The notes beneath the pieces were generated by a model that was not told the DNA's origin, made no database searches, and saw nothing but the letters and a program-made list of their open reading frames with translations. This document shows positions 42,233-50,724 of a DNA stretch of 64,000 bases, in pieces (the first letter of the stretch is position 1; every line of letters begins with the position of its first letter). A program made the position numbers and the translations under genes. The stretch lies in the NCBI GenBank assembly GCA_900540985.1, contig UQIC01000007.1, positions 11,905-75,904 on the forward strand, in the 5' to 3' direction. This DNA comes from an uncultured Collinsella sp. (lineage in GTDB: Bacteria > Actinomycetota > Coriobacteriia > Coriobacteriales > Coriobacteriaceae).

Positions 42233-45120
42233 TCGAGGACGCGGTTTCGTCAGGAACGCCGCAGTTTGTCATCGACTCCTATGCCACGCTTGCCGAACGC
42301 GCCAAAACGCAGCCCTTCGGCCTTATCGAGGAAGATGTGATTGTCCTCGATACCGAGACCACGGGTCTTTCGGTGCAGGACAACGAGCTGATCGAGATCT
42401 CGGCGGCCCGTCTTTCGGGCCGCGAGGTTATCGACCGCTTCGATACCTTCGTGCATCCCAGGCAGCTGATTCCCGCCGAGATTACCGAGCTCACGAGCAT
42501 TACAAATGCCGATGTGGCAGATGCCCCGTCGGCCGTTGAGGCCGTCGCCGCTCTCGCCGATTTTGTCGGTGGTTGTCCGGTGATCGCACATAACGCCACG
42601 TTCGACCGCTCGTTTATCGAGTCGGTCAAAGGCGGCGTCAACGTGAGCGATATTTGGATCGATTCGCTGGCGCTGTCGCGAATCGCGCTTCCGCGCCTGG
42701 CCTCGCACAAGCTGTCTTTTATGGCCGATCTGTTTGGCTGTGACTCGGTATCACACCGTGCCAATGCCGACGTCGACGCCCTGTGTGGCGTATGGCGCGT
42801 GTTGCTCGTGGCGCTCACCGACTTGCCCCAGGGCCTCATGGCGCGCCTAGCCGACATGCATCCGGATGTGCCTTGGTCCTATCGTCCTATCTTCTCATTC
42901 TTGGCAGGGCAGAACCCTGGTTCTATCTTCTCTCTCAGCGCCGCTCGTGCTGACGTTCTCAAGGCCGATCGCGCCGACGATCGGGTGGACGCCGACGAAC
43001 TACCGGTCCTCAAGATGCCGAGTCGTGAGGAGATTGAGGCAGACTATGCGCCGGGTGGCCTGGTCAATCGCATGTATCCCACTTACGAGCCGCGTGATGA
43101 GCAGATCGCGATGGCGCTCGAGGTCCGCGATGCGCTGGTCACGGGCACTCATCGTGTAATTGAGGCGGGCACAGGCGTCGGCAAATCGATGGCCTATCTG
43201 GTGCCTTTTGCCGAGGCAGCACGCCGTAACAACATCACGGTTGGTATTGCGACCAAATCGAACAATCTAGCCGACCAGCTCATGTACTATGAGCTTCCAA
43301 AACTTGCCGAGCAACTGGAAGGTGGTCTGTCATTTTGCGCTCTCAAGGGGTATGACCACTATCCGTGCCTGCGCAAGCTTGAGCGCATGAGCCGCGGCCA
43401 GGTCGAGATTACCACCAAGCGCGATCCGGCGGACACGCTCACGGCGGTCGCGGTCATTATGGCGTACGTCTGCCAATCAGCCGATGGCGACCTCGACTCA
43501 CTTGGCATTCGGTGGCGCAGCGTCAACCGCCCCGACTTTACGACGGCCTCGCGCGAGTGTGCTCGTCGCCTCTGCCCGTTTTTCCCTGATAAATGCTTGG
43601 TCCACGGCGCTCGTCGTCGTGCGGCGCATGCCGATGTGGTGGTCACCAACCATTCCCTGCTGTTCCGTAACGTCGCGGCCGAGGGCAGGATTTTGCCTCC
43701 GATTCGTCATTGGGTAATCGACGAGGCCCATTCCATCGAGCGCGAGGCGCGCCGTCAGTGGGCGCGCGTGGTGTCGGCGGACGAATCACGCGTTCTGTTT
43801 GAGCGCCTGGGTGGCTCGAGCACCGGTGCGCTAAGCCAGGTCTCCCGTGATTTGGCAACCTCTGAGGGCTCTACACTCTATCTGGGCCTTACTGCCAAGG
43901 CGACGTCGACGGTTGCGCGCGCGAGCATGGCAATCGCCGACGTGTTCGATGGCGTTCGCGAGCTCGGCCGCCGTGCCCGTGGGGGTTATGACAATGCCAA
44001 TCTATGGATTGGCCCCGAGTTGCGCGAATCTGACGACTGGCATGATTTCTTACAGTCGGCCTACACTGCCATCGACGCATTGGAACAAGCTGACAAGAGC
44101 GTCGATGCGCTGGTGCAAGCCGTCGCCGCCGACAAGCTCGAGGTTGTTGTCGACCTGGGTGATATCTCGCGCCGCCTGCACGAGCTGGCCGAGAACCTCA
44201 AACTCATCATTGATGGCACCGATGAACACTACGTGTATTCGCTGCAGGTCAATCGCAGGTTGCGTGCCGGCGGAGAGTCAATGACCGCAGAGCGCATCGA
44301 CATTGGCGAGGCCTTGGCAACCGAGTGGCTGCCCGAGGTTCACACGGCTATCTTTGCCTCGGCGACCATGACGGTGTCCAAAAGCTTTGAACACTTTAAC
44401 CACGCGGTCGGCCTCGATCGCATCGGTGCTTCAACATCCTCATCGTTGCACTTGGACTCGAGCTACGACTTCGATTCGAACATGGCTGTAGTCGTTGCGG
44501 GCGATATCCCCGATCCGCGCGATCGTGAGAGCTATCTTACGGCGCTCGAGCGCGTGCTGGTCGACGCCCATCTTGCCATGGGCGGATCGGTGCTCACGCT
44601 GTTCACCAATCGGCGCGACATGGAAGACCTGTACGCCCGCGTTGAGCCCAAGATGGCCCGTGCGGGTCTGGAGCTCAACTGCCAGCAGCGCAACTCATCT
44701 CCTCGTCGCCTGCGCGACCGGTTTATCAACGAGCCGACCTCGTCGCTTTTTGCTCTTAAGGCCTTCTGGGAGGGATTCGACGCCAGCGGCGAGACGCTGC
44801 GCTGCGTCATCATTCCCAAGCTGCCGTTCTCGAGTCCCACGGACCCGCTCTCGTGCGAGCGCAACCTGCGCGAAGACCGCGCTTGGGCGCGCTATTCGCT
44901 GCCCGAGGCGGTGCTCGAGGTCAAGCAGGCGGCCGGCCGCCTTATCCGCTCGTCGACCGATTGCGGCGTGCTGATTCTGGCCGACCCGCGCCTGGTGACG
45001 AAGGGCTACGGAAAGAAGTTCTTAACGTCGCTGCCCACGAGCTCCTACCAGCGCATCGAATCGGCGCAGATCGGGCACTATCTGCAACTGTGGCGTGCAC
45101 GCCACGAGCGGCGGCGCTAA
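42226..45120 (+). CDS. DinG-type helicase with N-terminal 3'-5' exonuclease domain
   Basis: 964-aa protein with two parts. About 30-200 is a DEDD exonuclease of the DnaQ type (VLDTETTGLSVQDNELIEI, IAHNATFDRSFI, HRANADVDAL). About 285-960 is an XPD/DinG-family superfamily 2 helicase: Walker A EAGTGVGKSMAYL, iron-sulfur Cys residues (HYPCLRK and CARRLCPFFPDKC), DEAH box (WVIDEAHSIE), and the C-terminal motif AAGRLIRSSTDCGVL. It is the fused form found in Gram-positives, probably acting on R-loops or repair intermediates. It overlaps ddl at its start, and its stop overlaps that of the convergent WYL gene. Confidence 0.93.
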   Translation: MLIEDAVSSGTPQFVIDSYATLAERAKTQPFGLIEEDVIVLDTETTGLSVQDNELIEISAARLSGREVIDRFDTFVHPRQLIPAEITELTSITNADVADAPSAVEAVAALADFVGGCPVIAHNATFDRSFIESVKGGVNVSDIWIDSLALSRIALPRLASHKLSFMADLFGCDSVSHRANADVDALCGVWRVLLVALTDLPQGLMARLADMHPDVPWSYRPIFSFLAGQNPGSIFSLSAARADVLKADRADDRVDADELPVLKMPSREEIEADYAPGGLVNRMYPTYEPRDEQIAMALEVRDALVTGTHRVIEAGTGVGKSMAYLVPFAEAARRNNITVGIATKSNNLADQLMYYELPKLAEQLEGGLSFCALKGYDHYPCLRKLERMSRGQVEITTKRDPADTLTAVAVIMAYVCQSADGDLDSLGIRWRSVNRPDFTTASRECARRLCPFFPDKCLVHGARRRAAHADVVVTNHSLLFRNVAAEGRILPPIRHWVIDEAHSIEREARRQWARVVSADESRVLFERLGGSSTGALSQVSRDLATSEGSTLYLGLTAKATSTVARASMAIADVFDGVRELGRRARGGYDNANLWIGPELRESDDWHDFLQSAYTAIDALEQADKSVDALVQAVAADKLEVVVDLGDISRRLHELAENLKLIIDGTDEHYVYSLQVNRRLRAGGESMTAERIDIGEALATEWLPEVHTAIFASATMTVSKSFEHFNHAVGLDRIGASTSSSLHLDSSYDFDSNMAVVVAGDIPDPRDRESYLTALERVLVDAHLAMGGSVLTLFTNRRDMEDLYARVEPKMARAGLELNCQQRNSSPRRLRDRFINEPTSSLFALKAFWEGFDASGETLRCVIIPKLPFSSPTDPLSCERNLREDRAWARYSLPEAVLEVKQAAGRLIRSSTDCGVLILADPRLVTKGYGKKFLTSLPTSSYQRIESAQIGHYLQLWRARHERRR

Positions 45121-46034
45121 AGCGGACAGACGAGGGTTTTTGCCATATCGCACAGACGCTTTGACAGGGCGGGGTCATCCAAGATGCGGATGGCTCCGCC
45201 CGCTGCGATTATCTGGCTCAGTAGCCAACGCTCGGAGCCGTAATGCACGGTTACCGTTGCCATGTCTGCCCCGCTGCGCTCGATTAGGGTGATGCCGGCC
45301 CAGTCCAGATACTCCGCCATATCGAATGGCATCAAGAGCTTTGCGCTACGCTGCGTCCGAGCAAGGGAATCGTGGAGGGATGTGACGTCCGGTGCATGAG
45401 GCACGACGGAGTCTTCCGTCAAGGCGAGTCCCTCGATTTTATCCATGCGATAGGTGCGCTGCTCATCGACCGCGATGTCCCAGGCAATCAGGTATGTTTG
45501 GTCGCCGTTTGCCGTAATGCGCAAGGGGTCGACCAGACGCTCACGTGGCCGTGCATCGTCCATCGAGCGATACGAGATGCGGCAGCGAACGCCGTCCTGA
45601 ATGGCGCAGCTCAGCTGCTGCCAGTGCGACCCGTGGTTGACGGTGTCAAAGACGCGCTGGTTATAGCCGAGCTCTTCGGGTAGAAGGGCATGTCGAATCC
45701 GAGCTGCCGTCTGCGGCTCGATCCCCAACGATTCAAGTTCATGGTTGAGCACAGCGCCCTCGGCGGCACTCAGGCGCAGCGGTAGCACACGCCCGGCGTC
45801 ACCGGTGAGGACCACACGCTCGCCGCGGCATTCGCAGATGATGCGCGCGCCCGATTCTCGGTCCGCGAGCGTCGAGACGATCTCGAGAATCTCGTCGAGC
45901 GACACCCCCGTGATGCCAAAGCGACTGCAAATCTCGGTTCGTGTCATGCCGCTCTCGCCGGCGGCGTAGAGGGCCTCCATGATGTCGATGGCGCGCGAGA
46001 GTCTCTGCTCGCTGGTGAGTTTACGCACGGGCAT
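45117..46034 (-). CDS. WYL-domain transcriptional regulator (second of pair, PafC-like)
   Basis: 305-aa regulator: N-terminal helix-turn-helix (about 8-60, SEQRLSRAIDIMEALYAAGESGMTR in parts), WYL domain (about 140-225, with CRISYRSMDDARPRERLVDPLR and TYLIAWDIAVDEQRTYRMDKIEGL) and a WCX-type C-terminal extension. Pairs of such proteins (PafB/PafC) control the mitomycin-type DNA damage response in actinobacteria and sense single-stranded DNA; neighbouring helicase-exonuclease would fit, but this is inference. Its start overlaps the end of the first WYL gene by 14 bp. Confidence 0.88.
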   Translation of the reverse strand: MPVRKLTSEQRLSRAIDIMEALYAAGESGMTRTEICSRFGITGVSLDEILEIVSTLADRESGARIICECRGERVVLTGDAGRVLPLRLSAAEGAVLNHELESLGIEPQTAARIRHALLPEELGYNQRVFDTVNHGSHWQQLSCAIQDGVRCRISYRSMDDARPRERLVDPLRITANGDQTYLIAWDIAVDEQRTYRMDKIEGLALTEDSVVPHAPDVTSLHDSLARTQRSAKLLMPFDMAEYLDWAGITLIERSGADMATVTVHYGSERWLLSQIIAAGGAIRILDDPALSKRLCDMAKTLVCPL

Positions 46035-47043
46035 ACTCGTGCACCGTCCTTTCGATGAGGTGGTTCCACGCCTGCTTGAGCGATTTGGGGGCCATGGGCC
46101 TCATGCCGTCCATGGCGTGGGCCATGCAAAATGAGGCAGCGGCTTCAAGGTCGCGCACGTCAACGGTCCAGGTCCATCCTGCATCGGTGTGTGCGAGCTC
46201 ACCTCGCCCACGCGTGAGGCCGTTGATCATATCGATCTGCGTCTGAGGGGCGAACGAGAACGTAGCTGCAACGGGCGGTCGGTCGGCAAAATCGAATTCA
46301 AAGAACAGATAGTCGTTGAGATTGAAGTCCGCGGGGATGACGTAGGCCTTCGAAGGACGCCAAGCGCGAACGATACGGTCGCAGCGGAATGTCCTGATGT
46401 CGCCGGTGACGTTGTCGAGGCCGCAGAAGTACGCCACGCCCTCGCGCTCGAACATGCCGTAGACGCAGACGGTACGTTCTTTCTGCTCACCGCGTCCGTT
46501 CTGATATAAAAATCGCAGCGCGCATCGCTCGGCAAAGGCGCTCCATACCGCATCGACGGTGGGAGAGCGGCGGATCGGTGCTTCGTCCACCGTCGTCCTA
46601 CCGGTGAGGTAGGCAATCTTGGAGCGAATATCGGCAAGCGGTGCGGCAAAAGTGGATGAGCCGGCCGCTAGTGTCTGGTCGATGGCGTTGAGCAGGATAT
46701 CGGCGTCGTCTGCGGTGATGAGGCCGCCTGCTGCAAAGGTGTGCTCGCGGTCGATTGTCCACGAGCTTTCCTCGGTCTCCTGTGCACCGGCGGGGCGAAC
46801 CTCCTTGATTAAGATGCCACGCTCGAGCAGTTTGTCACGATCGCGCCGAAACTTGCGCTTATCCGAGTCGATGTTGCCCGAGTCATATCCCAGGTCAGAA
46901 TCCAAGACGATCTGCTCGGTCGTTAGCGGTTCGGGGGAGCTATTGAGCACAAAGAAAAGATTGAGGATGCGCTGAGCCGTTTTATCGAAACTGGGCTCCG
47001 AATTCCCCTTTTTAATTGTCTCGGTCGTGTCGCTTGCCGTCAT
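46021..47043 (-). CDS. WYL-domain transcriptional regulator (first of pair, PafB-like)
   Basis: 340-aa protein with an N-terminal winged helix (about 20-90; TAQRILNLFFVLNSSPEPLTTEQIV in parts), a WYL core (about 165-245: ALRFLYQNGRGEQKERTV, GVAYFCGLDNVTGDIRTFRCDRI) and a C-terminal extension. Adjacent and overlapping the second WYL gene; together probably a heterodimer. Divergent from the M28-like gene across 198 bp, where a TATACT box at 47168 may belong to that gene. Confidence 0.87.
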   Translation of the reverse strand: MTASDTTETIKKGNSEPSFDKTAQRILNLFFVLNSSPEPLTTEQIVLDSDLGYDSGNIDSDKRKFRRDRDKLLERGILIKEVRPAGAQETEESSWTIDREHTFAAGGLITADDADILLNAIDQTLAAGSSTFAAPLADIRSKIAYLTGRTTVDEAPIRRSPTVDAVWSAFAERCALRFLYQNGRGEQKERTVCVYGMFEREGVAYFCGLDNVTGDIRTFRCDRIVRAWRPSKAYVIPADFNLNDYLFFEFDFADRPPVAATFSFAPQTQIDMINGLTRGRGELAHTDAGWTWTVDVRDLEAAASFCMAHAMDGMRPMAPKSLKQAWNHLIERTVHEYARA

Positions 47044-47241
47044 AGAGTCCTCGCATGAGAAGGTGGTTTGCTGCCATGATTTTAGTCCGATATGGAGATT
47101 AGGCTATATCCTTGTCCGCTCAGGGCGTTAAGATGGCCCGAATTCGGTCGTTTGCGCTCGCTCGGGGTATACTTTCGACTATATACGGTTCTAATGTGCA
47201 TGCATTGGGCCTATTTGTCGGATTATGGATGTGGAGCGCAC

Positions 47242-50200
47242 ATGGCGAACACCCAGAACTATATTAACCACCTGCTGCAGAACACCGGCATTACGCCGGC
47301 ATGCAGCGAAGAAGAGCGCTTGGCTGCCGAGGATATCGCTCGGATCTTCCGCAACCACGGCTTTGATCCCGAAGTTCAGGAGTTCAATGCCCCGGCGCCC
47401 AGTAGGTTGGCATTTGCCGTTACCGGTATTCTTGCGTTTGCCGGTGCCCTGCTGATGGGCATCGGCGGCGGTATCGGCTTGGTCGGCACCTTGCTGGCCA
47501 TTGTCGGCGCCGTTCTTTACGTGCTCGAGCGCACGGGGCATCCCGTGGTTTCGCGCCTGGGCAAGACGGGCGTGAGCCAAAATGTCATCGCCTACCACAA
47601 GGCCTCGGGCCCGCTCGCGTCCCCGCGTAACCGCCCGGTGGTCGTTGTCGCACACTACGACTCTCCCCGTGCTGAGCTGCTCGCCCGCGAGCCCTATGCT
47701 TCGTATCGTGCGCTCATCGCCAAGCTGTTGCCCGTTGCCACGGTTGCCCCTGCTGCTGTTGCCATCCTGCGCATCCTGCCGCTCCCCGGCGCGCTCAAGG
47801 TTCTGCTGTGGATTGTCGCGATCCTCGCTTCCCTCGTTGCGCTCGCCAACGCGGCAAACATCATCTCTAACCGCCACATTCTTCCCTATACGTCCGGCGC
47901 GGTGTGCAACAAGTCTTCTGTCGCCGCTATGCTCGGCGTTATGGACAACGTTGCTCCCTTCCAGGGCGAAAACGAGTTTCCCGACGATGTTCCGTTCGAT
48001 ACCTATTTTGGGGAGCAAAAGCGTCGTGCCGAGGAAATGGCGCGTGCAGCGGCGGAATATGCCGCGGCCCAGCAGCAAAACGACTACGGCAACACCATCG
48101 AGTACGAAGAGCCTACCTACGCCGAGGACGAGTTCGGTCAGCCGATTGCTCCCGACACTCAGACCGAGCCCGAACAGGGTGAGGCTTTCGACGAGCAGAT
48201 CGAGGGCTTTGAGGGTGCGTCTGCCGACGAGACGCTGATCGGCGCCATCGTGCCCGAGGATCAGAATCAGGCTGTCCAGGCTGAAGAGTTCAATGACGAG
48301 GTTTCCGCTGCCGAGCCGGTGGAGGAGCCTGTCGCGGCCGAGCCCGAGCCCAAGCTCTATCGCAATGCCGCCGGCAACATCCGCTTTGGTTCGGATGCCA
48401 TCCGTGCGCTCGGAATGCTTCCCGAGTCCTGCACGCTCGATTACGAGGAGGGCGAGGAGCCGACGTTTGAGCTCGAGCCTGCCCCCGTTGTCACCGTGGA
48501 TGATGAGTCTGCCGCGGTTACCGCTGCCGTTGCCGAGTCCGAGGCGGTGTCCGCGATCGATCCTGCGGCAGGACTGGACATTTTGGCTCCCGCCGCGCCG
48601 GCGCAAGACGTTGCGGACGAGTCTGACGACGATTACGTTGAACAGCCGAGGCGCGTGTCTTACGAGAGCGATACTGATTTCTCGGCCGAGATTCCCGCGG
48701 CAACGCCCCATGCCGATATTGCATCCGCGTTCTCGTCGATTGGCGCCAGCGCTTCCAATTTCTTTAAGGGTGCGCTTGCAAAGGGCAAGAAATTTGTCGA
48801 CGATTTCGAGGAGAAGCGCGCTGCCGCACGCGAGGCTGCCGAGCAGGAGGCTATCGCTCAGCAGCAGGCAGCCGAGGCGGCACGTGAGCTCGCGGCGCAA
48901 GAGTTCGAGCAGAACGAGGCTATGCAGTCCGTGCCCGTCGACGCCGCCGAAGCTACAACGTCTTTCGAGGCCCAGCAACCGACGTCCGCGGATGTTGTTG
49001 AGGCGACGACGTCTTTCGAGGCTCAGCAGCACGTCGATAGCACCATGTCGTTTGATGCCGCGAAGTTCGATTCCACGATAACGTTTGAAAAGCAAGGCAC
49101 CGCGATTGCCGAGCCCCTTCCTGTTTCCGATGAGCAGGGCGACGCGGTGGACGATGACGAGCCTATTGATGCTGCCGAAATCCAAGATGCCACCGAGGAC
49201 GAGCCCGTCGAGGCCAACTCTGACGAAGAGCAATACGCGGCAGCCGAGCAAGATGATTCGACCGAGGCCGAGCAGGAGGAAGTGCCTGCGGTTTCCGAGA
49301 CTCCCGAGACAGATGAGTCGAGGCCTTATTCCACGCAGATTTTCACCATGCCGACCCCGAGTGGTTCCGGTGCCACGGTTGCCAATGTCGCTCCCACCCA
49401 GGACGAAACGGTCGATTCCCTAATGGCCCAGATTTCCTCCCAGGCATCGCCGCGCCCGCAGATGAATGTTCCCGATCCGGTGTCGGCACCGTCGCCTGCA
49501 CCTTCCTCGTCTCCGCTGGCTTCGGTCCCCGATCCGTCGCTGCCGTCTATGAAGCAGGCAAACGTTGCGTCTCGCACGTCGCTGTTCGACCTTCCCGACC
49601 CCTCCGCACAGGTCAATGATCCCTTTGCTACTGCCCAGGGCCCCGAACCCACATCGGCACCCGTTGCGCCTCCTATGCCCGTTGCGTCGGGCGCACAGCC
49701 GATCGAGACCATTTCGGCTCCCGCCCCGGCGGCACCCAAGTCTCGTAAGCGCGGCCTGGGTGGTCTGTTCGGCCGTAAAAAGAAAAACGAGCAGGACAGC
49801 ATGAGTGACTGGCTGGGCGTCGAAGACGATTACGATGCCAAGAAGTCCGGTCGCGGTATCGGTTCGTGGGATAACTTCGAGGACGATAACGATGGCTGGA
49901 AGGGTGGCGCTACGTCTTCCGATGGCGCTTCTTCCGAAGATATGCTCTCGGCTGTCGCCTCTATGGGCGATGATGAGCTGCTCGGTCACGATATCTGGTT
50001 TGTGGCAACGGGCGCCTCGGATTGTGATGGCGCTGGCATGAAGGCCTTCTTGGCTTCGCATCGCGATAAGCTCCGCGGCGTATTCTTTATCAATCTTGAA
50101 TCCGTCGGCGCCGGTAGGCTTTCGGTGGTGACGGTCGAGGGCGAACAACAACTGCTCAAGGGCGATCGCCGCATCATGAACCTGGTCAGCAAGGTCTGCA

Positions 50201-50418
50201 AGTCGTTCCATGTCGATTGTGGCGCGCTCGAGATGCCCTATGCCAAGACCGATGCCTATGCTGCGCTCGAGGCGAGCCGCCGAGCCCTTACCATCGCCGG
50301 CGTGGACGGCACGCGTCTGGCTTGCGCTCGTACCGAGGACGACCTGCCCCACAATGTCAACCCGACGAACATTGCTACGGTATCCGAGGTCGTGACCGAG
50401 GTTATCCGCCGTTCGTAG
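47242..50418 (+). CDS. Membrane M28-peptidase-like protein with giant disordered insertion
   Basis: 1058-aa protein. About 52-92 and 158-208 contain two pairs of membrane segments. Between them stands a peptidase-like strand VVVVAHYDSP (about 131-140) matching the first zinc-ligand motif of M28 aminopeptidases. After about residue 245 comes an acidic, Ala/Glu/Pro-rich region of about 600 residues with no predicted fold (short repeats such as TTSFEAQQ). The M28-like fold resumes at about 910 (DIWFVATGASDCDGAGMKAFL, then VFFINLESVGAG) and ends with ARTEDDLPHNVNP. Expected ligands are replaced: the Glu-Glu pair by Ser-Asp, and the final His by Arg. Activity is therefore doubtful. The ATG at 47242 is chosen because TGTGGAG precedes it and homology begins there. 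Confidence 0.8.
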   Translation: MANTQNYINHLLQNTGITPACSEEERLAAEDIARIFRNHGFDPEVQEFNAPAPSRLAFAVTGILAFAGALLMGIGGGIGLVGTLLAIVGAVLYVLERTGHPVVSRLGKTGVSQNVIAYHKASGPLASPRNRPVVVVAHYDSPRAELLAREPYASYRALIAKLLPVATVAPAAVAILRILPLPGALKVLLWIVAILASLVALANAANIISNRHILPYTSGAVCNKSSVAAMLGVMDNVAPFQGENEFPDDVPFDTYFGEQKRRAEEMARAAAEYAAAQQQNDYGNTIEYEEPTYAEDEFGQPIAPDTQTEPEQGEAFDEQIEGFEGASADETLIGAIVPEDQNQAVQAEEFNDEVSAAEPVEEPVAAEPEPKLYRNAAGNIRFGSDAIRALGMLPESCTLDYEEGEEPTFELEPAPVVTVDDESAAVTAAVAESEAVSAIDPAAGLDILAPAAPAQDVADESDDDYVEQPRRVSYESDTDFSAEIPAATPHADIASAFSSIGASASNFFKGALAKGKKFVDDFEEKRAAAREAAEQEAIAQQQAAEAARELAAQEFEQNEAMQSVPVDAAEATTSFEAQQPTSADVVEATTSFEAQQHVDSTMSFDAAKFDSTITFEKQGTAIAEPLPVSDEQGDAVDDDEPIDAAEIQDATEDEPVEANSDEEQYAAAEQDDSTEAEQEEVPAVSETPETDESRPYSTQIFTMPTPSGSGATVANVAPTQDETVDSLMAQISSQASPRPQMNVPDPVSAPSPAPSSSPLASVPDPSLPSMKQANVASRTSLFDLPDPSAQVNDPFATAQGPEPTSAPVAPPMPVASGAQPIETISAPAPAAPKSRKRGLGGLFGRKKKNEQDSMSDWLGVEDDYDAKKSGRGIGSWDNFEDDNDGWKGGATSSDGASSEDMLSAVASMGDDELLGHDIWFVATGASDCDGAGMKAFLASHRDKLRGVFFINLESVGAGRLSVVTVEGEQQLLKGDRRIMNLVSKVCKSFHVDCGALEMPYAKTDAYAALEASRRALTIAGVDGTRLACARTEDDLPHNVNPTNIATVSEVVTEVIRRS

Positions 50419-50439
50419 ACGGAGCTCTAAGGAGTCAAC

Positions 50440-50658
50440 GTGTTTTCGTATATTAAGCGCCATTGGCCTGTCTACGTGATTTTGACCTTGATTGCCATTG
50501 CGTTAGGATTTGGGGCTGCCTACATCGTGGGTGCAAAGGGCTCGACCCCCGCCTCCGCAATCAGCGAAGAGGTGGAGCAAGAACAGAGTACGGGTGCCGA
50601 TGGGATTCCTGAGTCCGAGCAGGCAATCGTTGATGGTGGATCTTCGTCTGCAGAGTAG
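50440..50658 (+). CDS. Small single-pass membrane protein
   Basis: 72-aa protein: basic N-terminus (FSYIKRHW), one membrane segment (about 11-32), then an acidic Ser/Glu-rich tail. GTG start with TAAGGAG 7 nt upstream. It lies 21 bp after the M28-like gene and shares its terminator, so it may be a partner. Function unknown. Confidence 0.75.
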   Translation: MFSYIKRHWPVYVILTLIAIALGFGAAYIVGAKGSTPASAISEEVEQEQSTGADGIPESEQAIVDGGSSSAE

Positions 50659-50679
50659 ATGCGGCGATTTAAATGATTG

Positions 50680-50718
50680 AAAGCGGGCGAGCCAGGAGAC
50701 TGGCTCGCCCGCTTTTTC
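50680..50718. terminator. Bidirectional terminator between convergent genes
   Basis: AAGCGGGCGAGCCA pairs with TGGCTCGCCCGCTT; T run after it on the plus strand and a TTTC tract on the minus strand side serve both the small membrane gene and the adhesin. Confidence 0.9.
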
Positions 50719-50724
50719 ATCGCG

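Noticed and set aside
47191..49251. 686-codon minus-strand frame opposite the M28-like gene
   Set aside because: Antisense of an Ala/Glu-rich coding region, giving an Arg/Leu/Gly-rich artefact.
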